From: Hymenolepis diminuta
Taxonomy: Eukaryota; Platyhelminthes; Cestoda; Cyclophyllidea; Hymenolepididae
Direction: 5' to 3'
Assembly (NCBI GenBank): GCA_900708905.1
Contig: CAADRB010000016.1
Location: forward strand, 533,477 to 597,476
Length of the DNA stretch: 64,000 bases
Shown piece after piece: positions 13,401 through 25,600 of the stretch. The notes beneath the pieces are model-generated. The model saw only the letters and a list, made by a program, of their open reading frames with translations, was not told where the DNA came from and did no database searches. A program made the position numbers and the translations under genes. Every line of letters begins with the position of its first letter. The stretch's first letter is position 1.

Positions 13401-14009
13401 ATTGGAATAGCATTCAAAGGTGTTAGAGATACATGTAGTTTCTAAATGCATAAATTTCCGAAAATGTTCCCTAATTGTACCTCTACTGCCCTTTAAAAAA
13501 TCTACTCCCATGTTTCCTATTATCAGGTAAATCACCACTGAAGCGAAGCCAACTGGAAATTCGTGCCGAATCCTGGATAGCCAAGCGCCTATCTCCTCAT
13601 ACTCACATCAGTCTTCCGGCTTCCACTGAAGCACCATCGCCTTCGTTAATGGGGTAACAAAAAATCCACATCTCTAAATGTTGGATAAGAAAGTTAATTT
13701 AGTCTAAAAACTTCCATCCCCTCTTTTAGCCGATTGCGTCGAAATAAGGGGGACGGCGTGGTGAACGCCGAAAATACTTTTAACGGAGGCTCAGGGCCCT
13801 ACTTTGATCTCCAATTTGATGCCGGGCCTGCCTTGGCAATTCTTCGCGAAATGGGACTAGTTCGTGGAAGTGACGAGGACGGTTTAGAGATTGTTACAAC
13901 CTCCATGAAGCCGCTCGGTTTGAAAACGAAGAAAGGTCTCTCCGCCCTACTCAGTCCTGAGTGTCATGAGGATGACTTGGGATACCCCAAAATCCTCATC
14001 CGCCAGTAA
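7426..14009 (+). CDS. TMEM143: TMEM143 / DUF3754 mitochondrial transmembrane protein; 8 exons
   Basis: Exons: 7426-7622, 7662-7821, 7855-8082, 9130-9447, 11232-11543, 12354-12474, 13530-13653, 13730-14009. Their 1740 nt are divisible by three and give 579 residues; every junction keeps phase. The first two introns are 39 and 33 bp, later ones up to 1.8 kb. The N-terminus is Ser/Asn/Arg-rich without acids, as for mitochondrial import. DUF3754 landmarks run in order: RYVPLSKRFLFREL (about 68-81), SRKERLDNEYWFLRKLEEV (about 149-167), VDPADYDVLRVWTRG (about 198-212), two hydrophobic segments at about 338-355 and 368-390, then the helical block AELFKSALLVYALLL and a Trp-containing LEIRAESWIAKRL. 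It is longer than human TMEM143 (459). The molecular function of the family is unknown. ATG 7426 is the first in frame. Confidence 0.9.
9920..10120 (-). repeat. tRNA-derived SINE (family A), in TMEM143 intron 4
   Basis: The reverse strand carries the A-box-like head (TAGTCACCACGCACG), a B-box-like GGTTTGATTCC and the family body (GACTCAAATT on the plus strand). It shares spaced blocks with copies near 30.8, 32.0 and 34.9 kb, including CTTAACCAACACGGTTAGCC. Confidence 0.6.
11005..11130 (+). repeat. Interspersed repeat family D copy
   Basis: It shares TTTGACCTCCGGTTCTTGGG, a GCTGATTTAATT block, GGTTGATTAATTC and CTTGTTTGTATCTTCTTA with 58145-58295 (same order and spacing), and shorter pieces with 1385-1440 and the reverse strand of 62865-62990. 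Confidence 0.5.
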
Positions 14010-14042
14010 TTAAAGTCCTGTAGAAATTACTTTGTGAATTAC

Positions 14043-14048
14043 AATAAA
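14043..14048 (+). terminator. AATAAA polyadenylation signal of TMEM143
   Basis: AATAAA lies 34 bp past the TAA stop at 14007-14009 and before the convergent CHCHD1 gene. Confidence 0.55.
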
Positions 14049-14155
14049 ACAAATATTATATCTAGTTGCTTAATCTCTGCGTTATGTAATAAATTGCGCA
14101 TGCGAAGTAGAAGCTATATTAAGGAATGCATATATACAGTGAAAATCCGCAACAT

Positions 14156-14586
14156 TCAGGATTCAGGGAACCTACGAAGAACTCGATTTATTTGAATGGA
14201 CGAGAGTTTTTTGACTTCATCAGCGTCATCGGGATCTGTGTTAAAGTGGCCCATTTTGCGAGCTTCCTTATTACGTTCACGGCGTGCCTCAGCAGCGATG
14301 ACACATCTTTTGAAGGAGTCGATAACTTGGGAACAGGGCTTCTCTTCGTAGTCATTTGTTTTAAGGCAGGCTAGCATCAAAGCCATCTCTTCTACACATA
14401 CAGCGCCTAAATAGAACGGGAAAAATAATTGTGTATATTGACCATACGAGTCTCCTTTTCACCCTTGCCCGAGACCTTATTCTTTAGAATCGGATCTTTA
14501 TAATATTTATATTTAAAAAGTTCTAGGTTGTGGTGGCGATTAGAGCTGCGCTTGTATAATTTGCAAAGCGCATCAGTCACCCTCAT
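14156..14586 (-). CDS. CHCHD1: CHCHD1 / mitochondrial ribosomal protein mS37; 2 exons
   Basis: On the minus strand, exon 1 is 14448-14586 and exon 2 is 14156-14406, joined by a 41-bp intron with donor GTATGG and acceptor TTTAG. The product is 129 residues (human about 118). It carries the twin CX9C CHCH signature: C-VEEMALMLA-C, then C-SQVIDSFKR-C. These cysteines form two disulfides in the Mia40 import route. Downstream it shows the family's basic ARRERNKEARK stretch and the C-terminal INRVLRRFPES, close to the LLQRFP ending of animal CHCHD1. The protein is mS37 of the mitochondrial small subunit. The start is the ATG opening MRVTDALCKLY. The gene is convergent with TMEM143, whose stop lies 146 bp away. 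Confidence 0.92.
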
Positions 14587-14613
14587 TTTGTTGCTAAGAT
14601 GGCCAAGCACCAA

Positions 14614-15975
14614 ACAATCAAGTTAAGCGCTGCACATTACCCAATTATTCTTCAGTATAATTTGCTTACCATTTAAAACAGTTAATTAGCAGTATAATTT
14701 AATTTTTCTCTTCAGTAATTTTGTCCCGAATATGATTTTAGTGTCGCGATTTTATTGGCACATGATAGCACTCCATGAAACTGAACCATTGCAGAAAAAT
14801 TTTTGGTCAAGGCCTAATCATAATTTCTAAGAAATTATTTTACATTTAAGTGTATTACATTTTGTAATGTAGGACAAGCAGCAATATTGATTACCGTTTA
14901 TTGAATTAGTATACGTATATATAATAAAGGGACTGTATACAAAAATTTTTCATTTTGATGTTTGAAAATGGTACTAAATTGTCTTATAAATTTCTCAGAA
15001 AGATTAAATTAAACTTGTTACTCTCTGCTTCACATGATCGGCATTAAAAAGATTTGAAGGAGCATCTCTGCACTATAGTTATTATTTGTTAATATCGTTT
15101 GTGCTATTCAGCATAGGATCTATTAATAACGACAATTATCGCACAATCTGAAAGAAGAAATAATATTTTATTGATTACCATAGATAAGCATACAACATTA
15201 ACAGGCTGAATTGGAGTTATCGTGCCCTAAACACGTAGCTCGAAAATTGGACAGAACTTCTGTTGCAACCTGATAATTAAAGACTTGACTTACAAATCCC
15301 AGCATGTGATAGGCAGAATAATGAATGAATACATAAATGAAGACTTTTCAAAGATTTCTTTACATAATTAAGTTCCGTAAAAATCATACATATTATGAAA
15401 TAATAAGGTAAGTTCCCAGTTCATTCGACTAATTTAATTTGAATTGCCTAAATATCATTTCTTATTAAATTTGATCCAAGCATTAATTGCAAAGTTTCTA
15501 TATTGTTAATCCACTTTCCTTGGTAAATCCGTTTACTTCTGCCGTATTTACTCCTGCTCATCATTATACGTATGGAATAATATAGTTCAAATAAGTAAAT
15601 TGTACCGGGTAGCGTTATTGCAAACGCCAGAGATTTTAGTACAACCCCAAAGATATATATCACTATGTAGTCCCAGATATTTTATTTCGCTGACCAGACT
15701 GGTAATAGGAAGTTTATTTGAATTAGGAAAGTGGTCATTTTACATAAACTAAGTTCTTTTCTAATAGTTTTACATAGCTGACCTGTAATTTCATCTTCAA
15801 TTTCGGACCCTCGCCCATGAAGTGAGAATAAGCAGATTCCTTATCTTTGCTTAGTCTATTTTACCCAACCAGAAGAACACAGCTGCATATTTCAGCGTAA
15901 ATAATATGTAAAAATTCCATTTGGTACTAGTAATGTTAAACAAAACATAACAGATAAGCTTTAATTCTAAACCAT
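14614..15975. other. Intergenic DNA between CHCHD1 and the PGAP1 3' end
   Basis: AT-rich sequence with no recognised gene. It probably contains the CHCHD1 upstream region and the PGAP1 3' UTR. TTTATT at 15681-15686 is AATAAA on the minus strand and a candidate PGAP1 poly(A) signal. Confidence 0.4.
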
Positions 15976-18900
15976 TCATAATTCCACAGTCTCAGCTATC
16001 GTCCAAATGCTGTACAGAGAGAATACAGTTGGCATAACAACGGAAAGACATGTTTGCAGACTCTGCGCCGCATTCAAGTATCCACCTAAACAGGCCAGAC
16101 AGCCCAAGAAGGAAGCAACTATTAAGGCCACAATAAGGAAGGGGAAGAGAAAACGCCTTCTATAGAAAGAGGCTTTAGGATTAAATAACACCGAGACTAT
16201 GAGAAGATGGAGCAAAAGTAGCAGCTGTAGGAAGCTGGGTTGATATAGCATTAAAGACTTAAGTCCAAACCTATAAACAAAATACGTCATACATATATAA
16301 TTTAAAAACAGATAATACAACTCTAATAATAATAAATTTTCATAAATCTTACTCAGCAAAGAATGTCTTAGCTCGAAAGAAGTGAGTAATCCACTGTTCA
16401 AAACAAAGGAGACTGCAATAGATGAACAGGAGAGCAAATCGCAGCCGTAGAGCTAGAACGATTGGAGATTGAATGATTTGTTTAACAGGAATTGAGGCAC
16501 TCTGAAAATACACAGTTAGTTATTTATTTTTTGCTTTATTAATTTTCTGAAAGTAAAACCCCTAATGCAATCTTGCAATACCACCTTTTCGCTTTGCTTG
16601 ATTTCAAAACTTTTTTGGTTATCCAAACCCATTCCATCAAATACTTTCACCTTCTTCAAATGGAGACATCACCAATCAAACGAAACCGATGTCGTACGAA
16701 GAAATGTTTACCTATTAACTTAAAAGTTTCATTAATGTCGACAACCTCTGAATAGTTCTAGTGATATGAATGATTTTACTTATTGCTTTTATGTGGCCCT
16801 AGTCTACATCCTATTATAACAGAATAACTCATTCCGTTTAGATTACCAAATGTCATTCGTCCGGAAGCATTTATCGATTTTTACCCTCTCCCAGGCAGAA
16901 TGAACATATGGTTGTATCATATGGCACATAAATCCCTCAAATGCGTTTAATGCTTAATCAGCTCAGAACACTAAGTATATGAAGTATCCTAGCCTATTTC
17001 GAAGATTTGTACTTACTGAGCATTAACCGGCAGAATCTAAAATCTGAGTTAAGTAAGGCTTATCAGAAGTTTTGGCTCCCTTTCTCTTCTTTGCTATAGT
17101 TTGAACCGCTTCACCCCACTATTCTTTGTGGTGGGCTGCTTGCTCACGATTAGAACTTGTTATTTTTTGCTTTATCAATAATACTGAAAATAGTTCTACA
17201 AAAAGATAACTTACCTTCAAAATGAACGCGACCGAAAGTAACAAAAATGCAGCGCCATCATGGATAAATCCGCTGACACAAATACATGCCAAGATCAGGT
17301 AGAAAGAGATGAGATTTTCTCGGCACTCCAGATTTAACTTCAGTCGATCAAATTTGTTTGATCTATTGAAATAAAAGATAAGATAAATAAGCACCGTTAT
17401 CAAATAAATAGCATTTGCCACCGAAGAACATACAATTTTGTGTGACTAATTCCCCAAAGAGCCAGAATCAACGGTGTATGACAGTCAGCAATAAAGTGGA
17501 TAAAAACGGGGATCACGATAGCACACATATTATGCAGAAGAAAGAATGGCGACACAATGAGGGGGGAGTGAGTTTGAGAGACCTTCAAAATCGGTCCAAG
17601 GTCCCCTCGACGCTCTTTATCAATCCATGCAGAGGTTGGTAGGAAAATAGCGAGGAATGAAGAATCATCAACGCTGAAAATGGAATTTGAATCGTTTGAT
17701 TAAACAACGTTTACTCGAAACATTTAAGTAGTTATGTAATGGTAAATCACCTTAGGCGAACGATGTGCAGCAAGTAAACTGTAACCGCAACCGCATAATG
17801 AACTGCAATGATCAAGAGAAGTCTTTTCGATGCCTTGGAATTTGGGCCTATAAAAGTAATGGTAAGAACACTTCTTTTACTGAGCTAAACTACTTAATTC
17901 ATCCTTTTCACTTTGACCGAAGGAAAGTTCTGAACCAAAGACTGAAACTAGGTTTGAAAAATCAATGTAATTGATAGTCATTATCTTGAATAAAGCACAC
18001 AGAAAAAAATCAAGAAAAAGTCGGAAATGTTTCTTCAAGCTCTAAGCACTTTATAATATTAGGACGATTCATTTAGACTCTTATAACCAAAATCTCTACT
18101 CTACAGTACACTAGCTAGGATTCAGATAAAACGAAACTGATATCTGTTCTACGTATATTGTAAAAGATGGAAGTAACTGAATTCCAAATTTAACTAATTT
18201 GTCTATCAACAAAGACCAAGACGAATCTGAGCTATTATTAAAAAAATCAGTAGGGGTTAGAAATTGAAGTCTGGACCTTGAAATATTAAGTAGCTCTGCC
18301 TCTTAAGCAAAAAGCAAGAATAAAGAAAGGTTCTTTTCTTCTTTTACCCGTCAAAAGAAGAATTCTGTTTCTTGCGTTTGGAGAATTAAGGACAATAACC
18401 ATTTTGCTTTAACATGGCCAATATTATTACAACTTAAATAAATATGCATTATCTATATATGGATACTTGACTTCTAAAACATTATTTGCAGAGAAAAAAG
18501 CCAAGTGGAGTCATCACAACGAATTGAGAAATTTCCATCAGATAATCCATAAAGTATTGATTTCCATCAATTAATAGCGATGACAGTCTATAGAATTTGC
18601 GGCAAATTCACTGGCATCATTCCCTAAAGTTTTTCAGATCAGTTGCCAAAGCCCGAAATTTATCGTTCCCCAAACCATCAATCACCCAACCTTCCACCTG
18701 CACACAATTTCAACTTATAAGATATGAGACATACGTCTACCTTGTAAAGTTTTAATACAATTTTTCAGGTGAAACTTTCTATTTTCTCCTCCTTTTGTTC
18801 ATGAAAAAGGTCGAATAAGCAGGGCAAGTGACAGCTAAGGAAGTTTTTATCAACAAAAAGATTCTAAGCTCACTAGAAGTGATTATACCTTTTCACTGGA

Positions 18901-19688
18901 GCTACTCATACGAGAAAATCGCATTTTGCCACCTCCCATGTTAACCACTACGCCACCGGCATATACCTATGCAATAGCAAATTCTACCACTGGGTATAAG
19001 ACCACCCATCTTAGATGCATGCCAATTAATATAGCAGACAGGTACGCTGTACTAGCGTTGCGCGCTGAGGATGTAGTAATCAACATGTGCATATGATAAG
19101 TCAGAGATCATGGGTTCAATGTACATGGACATTACTAGTCGTTCTGGTTAAAACTGATCTAAAGAAGAATTACAGAATCCGGGTTTCCCGACAATAGAGA
19201 TTTTAGAAGGCCGTTACCCTATTCACTATGAGTACTGCAAGGTGCTCTTCATCAACTGAATGAAGTCATATTACTTATGTATATATTAGATTCACATACC
19301 TGGGTTTTGATTTGGCGTACCGCATATTACAACGTTGGAAACCATCTTACATTTGGTTTTCCTTAGTCGTGGAATATTCGGCACAAGCAGCAGGAAGACA
19401 GATAAAAGAATATGACCAACAAATAATGAAAGGGAATCAAAGAAATGTACACGAAAGATCTAAAATAAAGAAAATAGACATGATTTATATTTGAGATTAA
19501 TTTTTCTCCCTCATGCATCTTTTCCACTTACCTGGAATATCCAATGAGCATATGAGTAGTATATATGTACCCTCTTATTATTGCACCTTGGATCAATAAT
19601 TATATCAACGAAAGGTGATGGCAAGCTTGCGTAGTTGTAAGGAATAGGAGTCACAGTTTGTAAAGCGAATGATTCGGCCTCATTAGGG
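15976..19688 (-). CDS. PGAP1: PGAP1 3' exon block: multi-pass membrane region
   Basis: The exons 19532-19688, 17751-17847, 17434-17673, 17215-17362, 16353-16501 and 15976-16270 encode successive hydrophobic segments: LLLIIAVHYAVAVTVYLLHIV, SPFFLLHNMCAIVIPVFIHF, ENLISFYLILACICVSGFIH followed by AAFLLLSVAFIL, IVLALRLRFALLFIYCSLLC, SFLQLLLLLHLLIVSVLF and FLFPFLIVALIVASFLGCLA. Animal PGAP1 has a similar multi-pass C-terminal half. A 22-nt exon at 18676-18697 (VEGWVID) is proposed only because it repairs the phase between 19532 and 17847. Confidence 0.85.
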
Positions 19689-22600
19689 CTACAGAAATAT
19701 TAACAATGAAAACGTATTTACTTAAATGAATTTCAGTAGATGTATGTTATAAACCCACTTGAAGCGATGTAGGTAGACCTGGTTGTCCCAGGGTAGGCAG
19801 AATATGATAATGCCATAGAGGTCAACATCTGAAGAACAGGTATCCGGTTTGATATGAATTCGGGGAGCTGGTAGAGACGGCCCAAAGTAGTAATCATGAA
19901 GTGAGATGGGTAATCGAAAAAACGATTCCTTATTTTGAGTACGGGGGAGATCGATAACACCCTTTGATTGACCTTTGCCCGATTTCAAATGCCGATTATC
20001 CAAATTATCGATCAGATCAAACATGAGAGAGCCCTATGAGCAATATAGATAAACAATTAACATAAACAATTCAATTTCTATTTGTTTAATCAGCAAGTAG
20101 TTAGTTCTTTCTTTCTTCGAACTTAAATTCAAAATATAACTTTGCTTTACTTATTGTATCCATTGATCGACAGTCATATTCGTCACATTTTTAGCATATA
20201 ACAATTGGAATGGGCAAATGAAAGTGCGATAATCGGTAAATTCATTCAGACATGTATTTAAAAAATACGTCATTTAAACGGTGATAAAACCCCCCTTTAA
20301 ATTATGCAAAATTAAAAAATTAGTACAGAAGACGAAAAGAAGTATATTACTTGACGAGCTGTCGATATATCAAAGAAATTCTTGAACTAAAAATTAAAAA
20401 AGACAACGTCAGATTAATAAATAGATAAACATGCGCAAAACTAACGGTAAGCACATGCAAATGATAGTGAAACGTAATGTGATAAAATACAACAGAATGA
20501 TACAATCAATAACAGCAAAACAAATCAACAAATTTGTGCGTTTATTGCAGGAAAAAAATAAACAAACCAAGTAAGATTGAACCGATATCTGAAAGAGGGA
20601 AAAGATTCGAGCACATAGTATGATGCTCTTATAAACAATCGAAAGCTAAAGAACCGCATCCATGCGACTAAAATTTGACGCTCATGATGACCAATCATAA
20701 GTGGTCACACTCAATCACTTTGCCCAGTAAGGGTGGTGCATTAGAGTCTTATCCAATCATATTACACTTTGCCGTTGGTGAATCATATATTTTCTGGGTT
20801 CCTTTTGTCCACATAATTATTAGAGTCGGATTTTTATTTAAGACAGATGGAGTATTTCAAATGTCAAGGTAGAGTTCACTTTTGACCTCAATAGAAGAGG
20901 GAGGAATGCGTGTCAAAACACAGTATGTGATCATAGTAAAAGTGGAAAATGAAATAAAATCTTTATGCATAACCTTGACATAGAGTGATGGACTGACATA
21001 TAGAAAGATAATGGTGGGATTGTACGGAGCATGAATCGATGAAATTGAAGTCATTTTGCTATCGTGAATTCCCTGTAGTGGCGAGACAAAGGTATACGTT
21101 ATTGATGACTGAAAAATCGGAGATTAGACGCGTCATTTTTGACCGATGCACGTGCTCAACCAGGAATTTCCATCTCCTAATCTATCTTTAAAATAAAGTT
21201 GACCTGACACTTATATTATAACCCGAACTGGCTCATTTCCTTGTATATACGATAAATGCAATGAGAAAATTACTTGGAAATTACCAGACGCCGGTTTGCT
21301 GAAAACATGTTAGTAACACGAGTATGCGACCTCTACTAGAGTAAAATTCATACAACAATTTATATCTTAATTAAGTAATGACATTATTAAACATTTATGA
21401 TAATATTCACCTTGTGTGAACTTTAGTGAACTCAACTATGCTGCAGCAATCTTTGTTAGTTACATCTTCCTCCTCTTGACTATAAACAAATACAAATGAA
21501 AAGATATAACAAACAACCCAATTAAATCTCTTAGCTACTAAGCTCCGGATATCGTGGATATGAACACACCCAAGGATCTTTGAAAAAATGCACGATGGAT
21601 AATATTCACTTTGAGACAGTGGACAACTCAATACATCCAGATTTCAAATAAAACATAACCCTGGATGCTCTGAATTAATTATCCACATCTGTTCGAGCCC
21701 TCCTGTTTAACCCCTGTTGATGTTATTACACGATAAAAATTTGCCAGTTTTTGCATTATCGTGGATAACACTCTGCTTATTTGTTCTACATTATTTCCCA
21801 TGATGAAAGATTATAAAATTGTTAATGGAAAACAGAATTAGCATAGAAAAAACATCGAACAACAGGCATGACAATATCAAGAAATTTATGAATTTTAAAT
21901 AGAGGGTGATGGAAAAGTAGCTTGCACACCTTGACTCATAAGTGTGCTCAACCTCTCTCCCTCTCTCTGATTCATACCTCTGTTCTAACTGTCAATTGCT
22001 CGTCAAAAAACAAAAAAAAGCGAAATCTGTAAACTGCCTTATCGTACCTCACTTCGCCTGTTTCTCACACTCTCCTTTCTAAGCATTTCTCCTTCCATTC
22101 ATTTCCAGTTGTCCAATACACGCCTGTCGAACTTTTCATACTCGCTAAAGGCTTGTTTCTTCTTAGCCATAACAGGATCGTTAGTTTTATAACGAGATAT
22201 CTGTTTTGATCTGGCTCCTAAAGTAGCTGTACTATCGGAATTAGGACTATTTTAAACTCTATAAAAATCACAAAATGTTTAAATGTTCAAGAAAATGGTT
22301 AGTTATTGCTACATAAAGAAATTTGAAACCGGTTGTTCGAGTGAAAAAATAGTAATGATTCATTACTAAGCACATAACCAAACCGACGCAAAAATAGTTA
22401 GGCGACCGCTACTGTATAATCCGATTTTCAAATAAAATATTCTATTACTTGTAGTGTTCTTAATTTAAAAAAGGATTACAAATAAAGTCAATGCTGTATA
22501 GAATAGAGAGTAACCATGTGTAAATCCTCAAGACCTATTCTACGAATATCTACGGGACTTTATCAATAGATAATATGTTCGTTCATTTTTAAGGACAGCA

Positions 22601-25600
22601 TACATTATGCTTTTCGGGCTATAGCTGAGAGGTGAGGAAAGGGCAGGGAGATTTGGTCCATGAAGTTTGGGCTTTTGCCTCTTCCCTCCTCGTCTCGGAA
22701 GAGACGGGGACTGAATCTGGTGAAAACATTAAGGATGACATTCTGACATGTGGCGTTCCAGTCACTCTTGGTCATTGCTGATCATTGTGCCTGAATAAGA
22801 GTAACCCCACCGATAATGATAAAAACGTTGCTTAATTCTCCGCGAATATTCATAAACAATTACCAGCTTTGTACTTCAGTTGAGGTGGAGATTTACGCTT
22901 TTAAATGCAGGGATAACCATTTTTGGTTATTTGCTTTAACCATGAATTTGGATAAGCATTTCTTTAAGTTCTCCATGATATCTGATGACACACACCACTC
23001 AGTTTTTACCCACTAAGCCATGGGAACTATTTGAGTAGAAACTTAAAGGTGTCACAAGACTCTTCAGCAGGGGTCATTATCAAATTATTTCCTAATAAAA
23101 GCCCGCATTTTTTCTGATATCTTCAAAAGTGGACTACTTTATCTTGACTATGGAAGGTTTAGCTATGGTACTCGATAAATTATTGTTTTAAGTAAAGAAA
23201 AAAACAAGCAATTATTGGTTAAAATCAACGTAGGGTAATGAATACGTGGATTTCAATTCCTGTAATATCCTCTTGTAAATAATCCGACATCATCAGAGGA
23301 CGGATTTCAACTAAATCTTTCTCACTATAAGGAGTAATTTCGTTAAAAAAACCATGATTTGCAGTGATACAATCCGATGTTTTGAAACAGAGAGTATAAC
23401 GCATTTGCAGATCACAGAATATGACTAGATCACATTTTAAAATTATAGCTGCTTTGGCAATCCGCTAGCAGGGTATACAAGAAGAGGAAACACATCTGCT
23501 AGAAGAAAAAACAATTATTTTCCCCGTCTCCAATATTTCCTCACCAAATAAAAATGTTATTTCATTCTTATTTCTCCACTGGTAAAAGGAACTTTGTAAT
23601 TATCCCTATTTGTTTAAGCCTACACCGACAGAGTTTTACTTTCTTTAGTGCACACGTGTTTACCATAACGTGTCTTGTGTTCTGTTTTGGGTCATTGGTT
23701 ATTGAGTTTTCTAGATTGATTTGATCCTCAAGACTACTACTATTATATATTTTAATACAATATTTATCATGAGAAAGCAACTGGAATGAGGCGACAGAAG
23801 AGTCCAATGAGGAATAAAAAGAAGGGAATCGAAAAGATGCCGAGAATGAGGTCAGTATATCAAAATAGTGTTACTTCATTTAATTTTTGGAATGAGGTTG
23901 TACCATATTTAATTAATGGTTAGTTCACTGCTCTGCGTTTCAAAAAAGAATTCGCGGTTTGTCGCTTGGATTACTGAGTAAGTTCTTGTCCACAATGTCC
24001 AGTGCTTTTTAAACGGTAAGTAAATTAGGATGGTCGGTCCTACCACTTAATCAATTTTTTCGGTGAATTCTAATTACTTATCCATAGTATGTAATGCTCA
24101 GAAATGTTGATTTATATTTGATACAATTAATTAATCAATCTTAGGTCTAAGCGTTTAGTCGATGAAGCTTAAAAGAAGCAAGAAACACAAAGATAAGCTT
24201 ACACATCCAAACTCAGACTTTTATTAACGAAAACATGATACCAGCGTCACAATCAGTTCCGTCTCTGGTATACTTCAATATACAACGGAATAAAAATAGC
24301 AGTGACTGTTTCGCAGGAGGGATGAACCGATAGTCGATATAATGGAATATAATAATTCTATGTAATTGTATACACTAAAATGCAAACATTAACGAGCAAA
24401 TTAATCAAGGTGGCTAAATCAACACAGCCATTTTCGGTGAATCACACGGTGAAGATTAAAGGTTACAGATGCGTATTGGCACAAACTGTCTCGTATATAT
24501 TTAACCATTTATTAACTGGGGAGGGAGGGGGGTGGATAGGGTGTGATATACCTCCAAAGCGCTTTAAGAATAGCTACAATTGGTTGCTCAAGGGAGTACA
24601 TAAATTGGAGGCGTACAGAATGGTTGACAAGGCATTTCACCTTGAGTGAACATTCAAGCTTTCAAAATAACATTTAAGATTATTCTGCTTTCTTAATCTT
24701 CGGAAGAAAAAAAAGCTTGAAATGGCAAGAACAACCATCATGATTAAAAAATAGATAAAAATGCGTTTCAATAAAGGGTATGAATAATGAAAATAGAATT
24801 TTGTAACGTGAACTACCCGAAGGTAAATACTGTACAACCGGAGTCCAAAAAAGGAAAATGATGTAAGACTCCTTGTTCTTGAAAATCAGCGTTCAGAATA
24901 CTCCTATCAAAGCTAGACTCTGGCACAAAAATACGTCAAGTTAAGAACTTGTGATAAAAAAGAGCCAGTAATTACCTTCGAGATAAAAAAAATCAACATT
25001 TCTAAAAACCATGCTCAATGTTACTCTTGACATCGTCGTAACATAGAACTAACCTCCATTCGATATGTGATATGAACGACAACGAAATATCCACCAAGAC
25101 TGGACAGGTGACGACCATCTTTCTTGAAGTTATTGAAATTGATCATCCGCAGTTCTCGATGCCGATAATTATCGGAAGAATTAGTTGGAACAATGATATC
25201 TTGAATCGAATCTTTAGGAATCTTGTAGAGCGTATTGCTGAAATAAAGGGGACAAGATTTAATAGGTAAATAAAATCATTTTCACTGTGAAATACGTATA
25301 TTAAAGGTGTTGAAAACCGGCTTGTGAAATAAGAAATGACTAAACAATAGCTGAAGGTAAATATGATAAACCTAAACTGCAAGCGTAATAACGTAAGAGT
25401 AAGTACGGAAATACCGTAAGTGCTATAAATTGGAATTGATTTCTTAATGATGGCTTTATAAGCCATTAAGCACGTTGGAAGTAGGCTCGCAACTTGACTA
25501 GTCCAAACGGAAGCACACCCGCCAATAAGCGGAGTGGACCAGTGGAGAAGCCAAAAATGGAAGTACAATAGGACTCATACTCAGCTTCATGTCTTTTGAT

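Noticed and set aside
21411..21479. A minus-strand stretch with TTTATAG acceptor and GTGAAT donor encoding QEEEDVTNKDCCSIVEF as a PGAP1 exon
   Set aside because: Its phase (2 in, 2 out) does not fit the exons 25054-25237 and 20887-21108, which join directly in phase 0 and align with the family without it.
24637..24837. Hydrophobic minus-strand frame as a further PGAP1 exon
   Set aside because: No usable donor follows in the required phase, and the neighbouring exons already join without it.
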